Below are positions 1 to 5,680 of a DNA stretch of 5,680 nucleotides, piece by piece. Both the position numbers and the translations under genes were made by a program. The DNA is from Pseudomonadota bacterium (lineage in GTDB: Bacteria; Pseudomonadota; Alphaproteobacteria; Elsterales; Elsteraceae). The stretch spans positions 1 through 5,680 of the forward strand of contig JACQAI010000091.1 in NCBI GenBank assembly GCA_016195115.1, written 5' to 3'. The notes under the pieces are model-generated. The model did no database searches. It was not told the origin of the DNA and worked only from the letters and a program-made list of their open reading frames with translations. Position 1 is the stretch's first letter, and each line of letters starts with the position of its first letter.

Positions 1-2431
1 CCTTGAGGTCGTCGAGCGAGCGCAGGCGGCCCGACAGCGACTGCTCGATCGACACCGCGAGGCGCGCCAGCTTCTCCGGCCGATCGAACGCGCTGCCGTC
101 GGCGTCCTGCAGCCAGAACGAGTCGAGCGCCATGCCGTCGGCGAGCGTGAAGATCTTGGCATCGACGATGTTGGCGCCGCTGACCGCCATGGCGCCGGCG
201 ATGCCGGCGAACAGGCCGGGGTGATCCTCGGTGTAGATCGTGAGCTCGGTGACGCCGCGCGGCGGATCGACCCGCGTCTCGACCGACAGCGGCGCGCCGT
301 CGAGGCGGGCTCGGCGCATCAGCCGGGCATGGCGTGACGCGGTCGCCGGATCGACCGATAGCCAGTAGGACGGCGTGCCGCGCGCCACGTGCTCCTGGAA
401 GTCGGCGTCGCTCCAATCCTTGAGCTCGGCCCGCAACGCGGCGGTTGCTTCGCCGACCCGGCGCTCGGCGCCGCTCGGCGCATCGCGATTGAGCGGCCCG
501 GTCATGCGCTCGTCGGCGGCCCAGTAGAGCTCGCGCAGCAACGCCGCCTTCCAGTTGTTCCAGGTCTTCGGCCCGACGCCGCGGATATCCGCCACGGTCA
601 AGACCAGCAGCAGCTTCAAGCGCTCGGGCGACTGCACCAGCGCGACGAAGTCGCCGATCGTCTGGGGATCCTGGAGATCGCGCTTGAACGCAACGTTGCT
701 CATGGCGAGGTGGTGGAGCACCAGCCACGCCACGGTCTCGGTCTCCTCGGCGCTCAGCCCGAAGCGCGGGCCGAGCTTGTAGGCAATGCGCTCGCCGAGC
801 TCGGAGTGGTCGCCGCCGCGGCCCTTGGCGATGTCGTGCAGCAGCACCGCGACGTAGAGCGCGCGGCGCGACTGCAGCTTCGGCATCAGCGACGTCGCGA
901 GCGGCAGCTCGTCCTTGAGCAGACCGCGCTCGATGCGGTTGAGGATGCCGATCGCAAACAGCGTGTGCTCGTCGACCGTGTAGACATGATACATGTCGTA
1001 CTGCATCTGCGCGACGACGCGGCCGAAGTCGGGCACGAAGCGGCCGAACACGCCGGCCTCGTTCATGCGCCGCAAGGTCGTCTCGGGATCGTTCGGCGAC
1101 GTCATGATCTCGAGGAACAGGCGATTGGCCTCGCGGTCGTCGCGCAGCGTCGCGTCGATGCGGCGCAGGTTCTGCGTGATCAGGCGGAGCGCCGTCGGAT
1201 GGGTGTCGAGACCCTGCTGCTGGGCGACCGAGAACAGGCGGATGAAGTTGACCGGGTCGGCGAGGAAGGCCTGGGGGTCGGCGATGTTGACGCGCTCGCC
1301 GTCGACCTTGAAGCCGTCGACGTCGCGCCGCCAGCCGCTCCAGAAGCGTGCCAGCGACAGCCGCGGCTTGCGCTGCTGCTCGGCCTCGAGCGCGGCGCAG
1401 AAGATCCGCGTCAGGTCGCCGACGTCCTTGGCGACCAGGAAGTAGTGCTTCATGAAGCGCTCGACGCCGCGGCTGCCGGCGTGGTCGGTATAGCTCATGC
1501 GGCGCGCCAGCTCGGCTTGGACGTCGAAGGTCAGGCGCTCCTCGGGCCGGCCGGTCAAGTAGTGGAGCTGGAAGCGGATGCTCCACAGAAAGCTCTCGGC
1601 CTTGGCGAACTTGGTGGCTTCCGGGGCGGTCAAGACGCCACGCGCGGTCAACTCGCCGACGTCGCTCACCCGGTAGACGAACTTGGCGATCCAGAACAGC
1701 GTGTGGAGATCGCGCAGGCTGCCCTTGCCCTCCTTGATGTTGGGCTCGAGCACGTAGCGGCTGTCGCCCATGCGCACGTGGCGGGCGTCGCGCTCGGCCA
1801 GCTTCTGCTCGACGAACTCGCGCGCGCTGCCGGCCATCACGTCGGCGGCGTAGCTGCGCTGCAGCTCGGCGAACAGCGCCGGCTCGCCCCACACGTAGCG
1901 CGCCTCGAGCAGCGCCGTGCGGATGGTCAGATCGGCGCGCGCGAAGCGCACGCACTCGGCAACCGAGCGCGTGGCGTGGCCGACCTTGAGCCCGAGATCC
2001 CACAGCATATAGAGCATGTGCTCGACCACCTGCTCGCCGTGGGGCGTCTGCTTGTAGGGCAGCAGGAACAGGAGGTCGATGTCGGACGACGGTGCCAGCT
2101 GGCCGCGCCCGTAGCCGCCAGTCGCGACCAGGGTCAGGCGCTCTGACACGGTCGGGTTGGGCGCCGGGTAGACCTTCTCGGCGGTATCGTCGTGGAGCAC
2201 CCGGATGATCTGGTCGATCAGGTAGCTGAGCGCCTGCGCCGCCACGAGGCCGGTGGCGCCCTGCTCGAAGCGCCGGCGCACCTCTGTGCGCCCGACGGCC
2301 AGCGCTTGGCGCAGCAAATCGAGCACTTGGGCGCGCCGCGCCTCCGGCGACAGCTCCGGATCGAGCGCGTCGAGCCGGGTCATCAGCGCACGTCGGCTGA
2401 CCACAGCGCGGCGATTCTTAGGGGGCGGCAT
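1..2431 (-). CDS. glnD: Bifunctional PII uridylyltransferase / uridylyl-removing enzyme GlnD (3' end cut by window edge)
   Basis: GlnD senses glutamine in the cytoplasm and attaches UMP to, or removes it from, PII proteins (GlnB/GlnK), which in turn steer glutamine synthetase adenylylation and nitrogen transcription. The frame is open from the ATG at 2431 off the left edge, giving 810 residues; the family is usually about 890-950. The nucleotidyltransferase signature GGYGRG (105-110) and SDIDLLFL with D117 and D119 is intact. A conserved EPNIKEGKGSLRD stretch starts near residue 229. The HD hydrolase region includes MYHVYTVDEHT (H482), LLHDIAKG (H532, D533) and LVLHHLAMS (H573, H574). An ACT domain begins near residue 727 (VTELTIYTEDHPGLFAGIAG); the second ACT domain expected for the family would lie beyond the edge. 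Both catalytic activities therefore look intact. The start is bounded by an in-frame TAA 12 codons upstream with no ATG, GTG or TTG between; an ATG at codon 17 (2383) is the alternative. Neither start has a clear Shine-Dalgarno. Confidence 0.96.
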   Translation of the reverse strand, partial: MPPPKNRRAVVSRRALMTRLDALDPELSPEARRAQVLDLLRQALAVGRTEVRRRFEQGATGLVAAQALSYLIDQIIRVLHDDTAEKVYPAPNPTVSERLTLVATGGYGRGQLAPSSDIDLLFLLPYKQTPHGEQVVEHMLYMLWDLGLKVGHATRSVAECVRFARADLTIRTALLEARYVWGEPALFAELQRSYAADVMAGSAREFVEQKLAERDARHVRMGDSRYVLEPNIKEGKGSLRDLHTLFWIAKFVYRVSDVGELTARGVLTAPEATKFAKAESFLWSIRFQLHYLTGRPEERLTFDVQAELARRMSYTDHAGSRGVERFMKHYFLVAKDVGDLTRIFCAALEAEQQRKPRLSLARFWSGWRRDVDGFKVDGERVNIADPQAFLADPVNFIRLFSVAQQQGLDTHPTALRLITQNLRRIDATLRDDREANRLFLEIMTSPNDPETTLRRMNEAGVFGRFVPDFGRVVAQMQYDMYHVYTVDEHTLFAIGILNRIERGLLKDELPLATSLMPKLQSRRALYVAVLLHDIAKGRGGDHSELGERIAYKLGPRFGLSAEETETVAWLVLHHLAMSNVAFKRDLQDPQTIGDFVALVQSPERLKLLLVLTVADIRGVGPKTWNNWKAALLRELYWAADERMTGPLNRDAPSGAERRVGEATAALRAELKDWSDADFQEHVARGTPSYWLSVDPATASRHARLMRRARLDGAPLSVETRVDPPRGVTELTIYTEDHPGLFAGIAGAMAVSGANIVDAKIFTLADGMALDSFWLQDADGSAFDRPEKLARLAVSIEQSLSGRLRSLDDLK

Positions 2432-2468
2432 GCGCGGGACTATAACGCAAGGGACCCCGCTTTGTTAG
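2432..2468 (-). promoter_or_regulatory. Possible glnD promoter giving a near-leaderless mRNA
   Basis: Read on the minus strand, a TATAGT hexamer (2444-2439; five of six matches to TATAAT) lies 18 bases downstream of CTAACA (2468-2463; four of six matches to TTGACA). A start point about seven bases after the -10 box would fall at about 2432, immediately before the glnD ATG at 2431. This AT-rich patch stands out in an otherwise very GC-rich window. The absence of a Shine-Dalgarno before glnD fits a leaderless transcript. The match is by eye only, and one weak -35 box is modest evidence; glnD could equally be read through from the dioxygenase gene. Confidence 0.35.
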
Positions 2469-2492
2469 CCGGAGACCCTTTCAGTGGCGCTC

Positions 2493-2515
2493 GCGGGGCA
2501 GTGCCTCTGCCGCGC
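2493..2515 (-). terminator. Weak GC-rich hairpin downstream of the dioxygenase gene
   Basis: Arms 2493-2501 and 2507-2515 pair at eight of nine positions around a 5-base loop, starting 9 bases past the dioxygenase stop codon in the direction of transcription. No T-run follows, so it is not a canonical intrinsic terminator. It could slow transcription, stabilise the mRNA 3' end, or be a chance result of GC richness. Confidence 0.25.
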
Positions 2516-2523
2516 CCGGCGCC

Positions 2524-3576
2524 CTACTCGGCGGCGGCCCCGACCTTGCGCGCGACCTCGGACTCATGGCCGCGCTGGTGGAAGTAGTTGGCGCGGTAGA
2601 ACGCCAGCACCAGGTCGCGATAGACCGTCGGCGGGTACTTCGGCGGGTTGTCGGCCGACACGCAGGTCGCGACCGGCGCGATGATGGCGTCGGGGTTCGG
2701 GCTGTGGAAGTAGGCGAGCGAGTAACGGTCGATGCCGGATTCGTTGAGTACCCCATGGGGGGTCGACAGGAAGCGGTCGTTCGAGAACCGCCGCATCATG
2801 TTGCCGAGATTGACCAAGAGCGTGCCGGGGATCAGCGGCGGCGCGAACCACTCGCCCGAGATCAAGCGGACCGCCAGCCCGGGCACGTCGTGGCGCGCCA
2901 GCACGGTCATGAAACTGTTGTCGGTGTGCGGCGCCTGGCCGAACTGGTTGTCCTCGACCGTCGCCTGCGGCGGGTAGTGGAGCATGCGCAAGGTGATGTG
3001 CGCCTCGTTGGCGAACAGCGGCGCGAAGTAGTCGGCCGGCAGATCGAGCGCCGCGGCGAACGCCGGGATCATGCGGTTGCACAGCGCGTCGAGCGCGTTG
3101 GCGTAGGCCATGGCGTCCTCGCGGAAGCCAGGCAGGTCGGACGGCCACTGGTTGCGCCCGCGCAGCGAAATGCCGGCCAGCACGTCGGGATGGTCGGCGC
3201 CGCGGTCGTGGCTGCAGAAGAAGCTCTCGTTCTGGTTCGGCTTGGTCGCCTTGTGGACGGTCGAGGCGCCCTGCACCGAAGCGTTGATCGGCAGGTAGCC
3301 AATATTGTTCTCGTTGAGCTTGAGGGCGAGCTTTTGCTCCATCGGGATGGCATGGAAGCGCCGCGCCGCCGCGAAGGTGCGATCGATCAAGCCCTGCGGC
3401 ACGCCGTGATTGTAGATGTAGAAAAAGCCGATCGACTCGCAGGCATGGCGGACCTCGGCGCCGAGACGCTGCAGCGCGCCCGGCTCGCCGGCGAAATAAG
3501 GACCGTAGTCGATCACCGGGATCTTGGCGGCGGCGGCCTCGAAGTCCTTGACCCTCAACTCCTTGAACAAGTGCAT
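2524..3576 (-). CDS. Isopenicillin N synthase-like non-haem Fe(II)/2-oxoglutarate-type dioxygenase
   Basis: A complete 350-residue cytoplasmic oxidoreductase of the isopenicillin N synthase-like family (COG3491 type), whose members use Fe(II) and O2, mostly with 2-oxoglutarate, to oxidise small molecules. The N-terminal DIOX_N-like domain shows IPVIDY (19-24) and GFFYIYNHGV (50-59). The C-terminal jelly-roll domain shows the iron ligands in APHTDNSFMTVLAR (H217, D219) and FLSTPHGVLN (H274), then RYSLAYF with R284 and S286, the Arg-x-Ser pair that binds the co-substrate carboxylate. Length and domain order are normal, so it looks functional. A GTG at 3594 would add six residues, but AGGAG (3583-3587) lies inside that extension, six bases before the ATG at 3576, so ATG is preferred. 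Two positions differ from the commonest family pattern: NLGN in place of NxGD (256-259) and HGV in place of HRV (274-276). The substrate is unknown. IPNS itself does not use 2-oxoglutarate, and no beta-lactam genes are nearby, so antibiotic synthesis should not be inferred. It lies 92 bases before glnD and could be co-transcribed with it. Confidence 0.9.
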   Translation of the reverse strand: MHLFKELRVKDFEAAAAKIPVIDYGPYFAGEPGALQRLGAEVRHACESIGFFYIYNHGVPQGLIDRTFAAARRFHAIPMEQKLALKLNENNIGYLPINASVQGASTVHKATKPNQNESFFCSHDRGADHPDVLAGISLRGRNQWPSDLPGFREDAMAYANALDALCNRMIPAFAAALDLPADYFAPLFANEAHITLRMLHYPPQATVEDNQFGQAPHTDNSFMTVLARHDVPGLAVRLISGEWFAPPLIPGTLLVNLGNMMRRFSNDRFLSTPHGVLNESGIDRYSLAYFHSPNPDAIIAPVATCVSADNPPKYPPTVYRDLVLAFYRANYFHQRGHESEVARKVGAAAE

Positions 3577-3582
3577 TGCAGG

Positions 3583-3587
3583 CTCCT
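3583..3587 (-). promoter_or_regulatory. Ribosome-binding site AGGAG deciding the dioxygenase start
   Basis: On the minus strand AGGAG is followed by six bases and then ATG at 3576. The upstream GTG candidate (3594) precedes this site and has no comparable purine-rich motif at the right distance, so the ATG is the better start. Confidence 0.75.
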
Positions 3588-3667
3588 GGCGCACCGGCGC
3601 GGGAAGCCCAAGTCTAGCGCCGGCGCCGGTCCCCGCGCCAGCGGTCCGTACCGCAGTACCCCACAGC

Positions 3668-3741
3668 CGTCATTGCGAGCGAAGCGAAGCAATCCAGACG
3701 ACCTCTGGATTGCTTCGTCGCTGGCGCGCCTCGCAATGACG
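3668..3741. repeat. Palindromic interspersed repeat (REP/MITE-like, CGTCATTGCGAG family)
   Basis: A 74-bp imperfect palindrome. The outer arms, 3668-3679 (CGTCATTGCGAG) and 3730-3741, are exact 12-base inverse complements. The inner arms, 3685-3698 (CGAAGCAATCCAGA) and 3704-3717, are exact 14-base inverse complements around a 5-base loop. Between the arms, 5 unpaired bases on one side face 12 on the other, giving an asymmetric internal bulge. Sequences starting CGTCATTGCGAG and containing GAAGCAATCCAG are, from memory, highly repeated in intergenic DNA of several proteobacteria, including Bradyrhizobium and Rhodopseudomonas; I have no family name to give. It lies 22 bases past the stop of the small exported gene and 91 bases before the dioxygenase start, so it may protect or end the upstream transcript. 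There is no T-run and no transposase. Confidence 0.85.
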
Positions 3742-3763
3742 TCGAAAAGACCGGCCGATCGCC

Positions 3764-4090
3764 TTACTGCGACGCCTTCTCGCGGACGTCCTGGCGGCGG
3801 TCGCGGCGATCCTGGCGCAGGTCGCGCTTCTGCTGGTTGACCGCCTTCTGGTCGGCGGCGAGCGTCTGGCGGTCGGACTTGAGCGCATCGGTGTTGCCGG
3901 CTTGCTTGTCGGTGCGCAGCTGCTGGCCGGCCTGGTTGCGGGTCGCCCGATCCTGGCGGAGGTCGCGGCGGTCCTGACGAATGTCCTTGGTGTCCTGCTT
4001 GACGTCCTGCGCCATCACGGGCGCAGGCGCGGCGACGAACAACAGCCCCGCGCCGAGCACGGCGGCGGACAACAGTTTGATGCGTGACAT
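3764..4090 (-). CDS. Small exported Arg/Gln/Asp-rich heptad-repeat protein of unknown function
   Basis: A 108-residue protein that I do not recognise as a named family. The N-terminus is a clear Sec signal peptide: a positive start (MSRIK), a hydrophobic core (about residues 6-20) and a likely signal peptidase I site after VMA (A27), with no lipobox cysteine. The mature part of about 81 residues has no Cys, Trp, Tyr or Phe and is dominated by Arg, Lys, Gln and Asp. Three tandem heptads follow the cleavage site: DVKQDTK (29-35), DIRQDRR (36-42), DLRQDRA (43-49). Two more lie near the C-terminus: DLRQDRR (90-96) and DRRQDVR (97-103). This predicts a charged, mostly helical periplasmic protein, possibly coiled-coil or partly disordered. 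AGGGGAG (4097-4103) sits six bases before the ATG at 4090, so that start is preferred over the in-frame ATG at 4120, which would put MVPHPRGETT in front of the signal peptide. It lies 102 bases after mutS. A structural, stress or polyanion-binding role is conjecture. Confidence 0.8.
   Translation of the reverse strand: MSRIKLLSAAVLGAGLLFVAAPAPVMAQDVKQDTKDIRQDRRDLRQDRATRNQAGQQLRTDKQAGNTDALKSDRQTLAADQKAVNQQKRDLRQDRRDRRQDVREKASQ
3789..3980 (-). repeat. Diverged internal DNA repeat in the small exported protein gene
   Basis: The 30-base segments 3789-3818 and 3951-3980 match at 26 positions in the same reading frame. They encode the C-terminal and N-terminal RQDRRD-containing blocks of the exported protein. 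This points to growth of the gene by internal duplication, although codon bias combined with protein repeats could keep the segments alike. Confidence 0.6.
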
Positions 4091-4096
4091 GGTCGT

Positions 4097-4103
4097 CTCC
4101 CCT
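4097..4103 (-). promoter_or_regulatory. Ribosome-binding site AGGGGAG deciding the start of the small exported gene
   Basis: On the minus strand AGGGGAG is followed by six bases and ATG at 4090. This start puts the signal peptide at the very N-terminus, so two independent signs agree against the in-frame ATG at 4120. Confidence 0.75.
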
Positions 4104-4110
4104 CGTGGGT

Positions 4111-4125
4111 GCGGCACCATGCCGC
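4111..4125. repeat. Short inverted repeat in the leader of the small exported gene
   Basis: GCGGCA (4111-4116) and TGCCGC (4120-4125) are exact inverse complements around a three-base loop, 7 bases upstream of the AGGGGAG site. It could form a leader hairpin or be a small protein-binding site, but six-base palindromes are expected by chance in DNA this GC-rich. Confidence 0.3.
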
Positions 4126-4192
4126 CCTCGGGAATCGACTTACGCGGCGTTGCGCCGAGTCCGTCCCCGCCGCGGCGATTTATGACGAAAGT

Positions 4193-5680
4193 TTAATCGG
4201 GCGAGGTATCGCGTAGCACGGCGCGCAGCTGGTAAAGCGCTTCGAGCGCCTCGCGCGGGCTCATACCATCGGGCTCGAGCGCGCGCAGCGCCTCGAGCAC
4301 CGGCGACGGTGCGGGTGTCCCGGCAGCCGGCGGCGGCGCGCGCATCGCGGCGAACAGCGGCAGGTCGTCGGCGAGCCGGGCGAGCGCACCCGACTGCTCG
4401 CCGGTCTCGAGCGTCGCCAGCACCTCTTCGGCGCGCGCGATCACGGCGCCGGGCAGGCCGGCGAGCTTGGCGACGTGGATGCCGTAGGAGCGGTCGGCGG
4501 CGCCCGGCGCGACCTCGTGCAGGAACACGACGTCGCCCTGCCATTCCTTGACCCGCATGCTGCGGCAGGTCAGCGCGTCGAGCCGGCCCCCGAGCGCGGT
4601 GAGCTCATGATAGTGCGTCGCGAACAGCGCCCGGCAGCGGTTGACCTCGTGCAGGTGCTCGACGGTGGCCCAGGCGATCGACAGGCCGTCGAAGGTCGCG
4701 GTGCCGCGGCCGATCTCGTCGAGGATCACCAGGCTGCGTGCGCTTGCCCGATTGAGGATCGCGGCGGTCTCGACCATCTCGACCATGAAGGTCGAGCGGC
4801 CGCGCGCCAGGTCGTCGGCGGCACCGACGCGGCTGAACAGCCGGTCGACGACGCCGAGCCGGGCCGCGCTCGCCGGCACATAGGCGCCCACCTGGGCGAG
4901 GATCGCGATCAGCGCGTTCTGGCGCAGGAACGTCGACTTGCCGGCCATGTTCGGGCCGGTGACCAGCCACAGGCGCTGGGCGGCGCCGAGATCGCAATCG
5001 TTGGCGATGAAGGCCGACGGTCCGTCGTCGAGCGCCGCTTCGACGACCGCGTGGCGGCCGCCGGAGATCGCGAAATCGACGCTGTCGTCGACCGTCGGGC
5101 GGACGTAGCGCGCCTCGACCGCGAGCTCGGCGAGCGCCGCGACGGTGTCGATCACGCCCAGCGCGCGCGCCGCGCGGTCGACCAGGTCGCCGCGCGCCAG
5201 CACCTCGCCGACCAGGTCCTCGAACAGCGTGAGCTCGAGCGCGAGCGCGCTGTCGCCGGCCTTGGCGAGCCGCGCCTCGAGGTCGGCGAGCTCGACCGTG
5301 CTGAAGCGCGCCGCGCCCGCCATGGTCTGGCGATGGATGAACAACGCCCGGCCGTCGGCCGACAGATACGCGCGCAGTCGGTCGGTGTGGGCCGCCGGCA
5401 CCTCGATGTAGTAGCCGAGGATGTTGTTGTGGCGGATCTTGAGCGCCGTGACGCCGGCCTCCTCGACGTAGCGCGTCTGCAGATTGGCGATGTGCCGGCG
5501 GCTCTCGTCGCGCAGGCCGCGCAGCTCGTCGAGCTCGGCGCTGTAGCCGGCGGCGATGAAATTGCCGTCGCGCGCGTTGAGCGGCAGCTCTTGTGCCAGT
5601 GCGCGGCCGAGCCGCTCGGTCAGGCCGGCGTCGCTGTCGAGCCCGTCGAGCGCCTGGCCGAGCCCGCTCGGCAGCGCCGA
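4193..5680 (-). CDS. mutS: DNA mismatch repair ATPase MutS (C-terminal part; 5' end cut by window edge)
   Basis: MutS recognises mismatches and small loops in new DNA and, with ATP, recruits MutL to start repair. The frame is open from the right edge to a TAA at 4193, giving 495 residues of a protein usually about 850-910 long, so the mismatch-binding N-terminus with its Phe-x-Glu motif is not visible. What is present: the lever/clamp region with DGNFIAAGY and LDELR (fragment residues 38-55) and [14 protein letters not shown] (81-94); Walker A GPNMAGKS (242-249); the Walker B and signature stretch [20 protein letters not shown] with D321 and E322; ATHYHELT with H356 (354-361); then a Pro/Ala-rich linker and a C-terminal helical segment containing [14 protein letters not shown]. 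All ATPase motifs are intact, and NMAGKS rather than NMGGKS is common in alphaproteobacteria. The gene is followed by a 72-base gap before the longest possible start of the next gene. No clear terminator with a T-run is visible there. Confidence 0.98.
   Translation of the reverse strand, partial: SALPSGLGQALDGLDSDAGLTERLGRALAQELPLNARDGNFIAAGYSAELDELRGLRDESRRHIANLQTRYVEEAGVTALKIRHNNILGYYIEVPAAHTDRLRAYLSADGRALFIHRQTMAGAARFSTVELADLEARLAKAGDSALALELTLFEDLVGEVLARGDLVDRAARALGVIDTVAALAELAVEARYVRPTVDDSVDFAISGGRHAVVEAALDDGPSAFIANDCDLGAAQRLWLVTGPNMAGKSTFLRQNALIAILAQVGAYVPASAARLGVVDRLFSRVGAADDLARGRSTFMVEMVETAAILNRASARSLVILDEIGRGTATFDGLSIAWATVEHLHEVNRCRALFATHYHELTALGGRLDALTCRSMRVKEWQGDVVFLHEVAPGAADRSYGIHVAKLAGLPGAVIARAEEVLATLETGEQSGALARLADDLPLFAAMRAPPPAAGTPAPSPVLEALRALEPDGMSPREALEALYQLRAVLRDTSPD

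Noticed and set aside
389..2146. Plus-strand open frame of 585 codons opposite glnD
   Set aside because: It lies wholly antisense to a clearly recognised glnD. Its translation is Ala/Arg/Leu/Glu/Val-rich with no domain signature, and long open antisense frames are expected where codons end in G or C.
2564..3148. Minus-strand 194-codon frame in another register within the dioxygenase
   Set aside because: Out-of-frame shadow of the true coding frame, which carries the intact Fe(II)-binding motifs; the shadow product is Arg/Pro/Ala-rich noise.
2524..3576. True isopenicillin N synthase and a beta-lactam pathway
   Set aside because: The fold family is shared by many oxygenases, and no ACV synthetase, acyltransferase or other beta-lactam gene is in view. 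Motifs visible here do not separate IPNS from 2-oxoglutarate-using relatives.
3611..3639. TAGACT (3616-3611, minus) as a dioxygenase promoter -10 box
   Set aside because: No acceptable -35 hexamer is present 16-18 bases upstream, where the sequence is only GC-rich. The hexamer alone is too weak.
3668..3741. CRISPR repeat, tRNA or structured non-coding RNA at the palindrome
   Set aside because: There is only one unit with no spacers and no cloverleaf; the nested inverted repeats fit a dispersed palindromic element better.
2566..3840. Plus-strand open frame of 424 codons opposite the dioxygenase and running through the palindromic repeat
   Set aside because: Antisense shadow of a conserved enzyme. 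It crosses the repeat and the 3' end of the next gene, and its product is rich in Arg, Val and Gly with no recognisable motif.
4145..4157. Five-base-pair hairpin (CGGCG-TTG-CGCCG) after mutS as a terminator
   Set aside because: The stem is short, no T-run follows in the direction of transcription, and such palindromes are common by chance at this GC content.
4605..4997. Minus-strand 130-codon alternative frame within mutS
   Set aside because: It overlaps the Walker A and Walker B coding region in a different frame, and all MutS motifs are in the other frame.

Overview
The window comes from a high-GC bacterial chromosome, most likely an alphaproteobacterium. Evidence for this is the strong G/C bias at third codon positions, an alphaproteobacterial-type MutS (Walker A with NMAGKS, Walker B with [14 protein letters not shown]), and mutS lying close to glnD in the same orientation, which is familiar in Rhizobiales and Rhodospirillales. 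Genus cannot be named from the sequence alone.

All four genes are on the minus strand, so transcription runs from right to left. In transcription order they are: the C-terminal part of the mismatch repair ATPase MutS (4193-5680, cut by the right edge); a short exported protein rich in Arg, Gln and Asp (3764-4090); a 74-bp palindromic interspersed-repeat element (3668-3741); a complete isopenicillin-N-synthase-like non-haem Fe(II) dioxygenase (2524-3576); and most of GlnD, the PII uridylyltransferase/uridylyl-removing enzyme (1-2431, cut by the left edge inside or near its ACT region). No gap exceeds 300 bases. The plus strand holds no credible gene: its long open frames are mirror images of GC-rich coding sequence.

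MutS and GlnD are housekeeping proteins (DNA repair; nitrogen signalling). The two genes between them look like an accessory insertion into this conserved neighbourhood, and nothing visible ties their functions to each other or to the flanking genes. Ribosome-binding sites favour downstream ATG starts for both accessory genes (3576 and 4090) over the longer open frames. glnD lacks a Shine-Dalgarno sequence, but a plausible promoter ends right at its ATG, suggesting independent, near-leaderless expression. I see no new defence, mobile or RNA-based system here. The most unusual items are the heptad-repeat exported protein, the palindromic element, and the possible leaderless glnD start.
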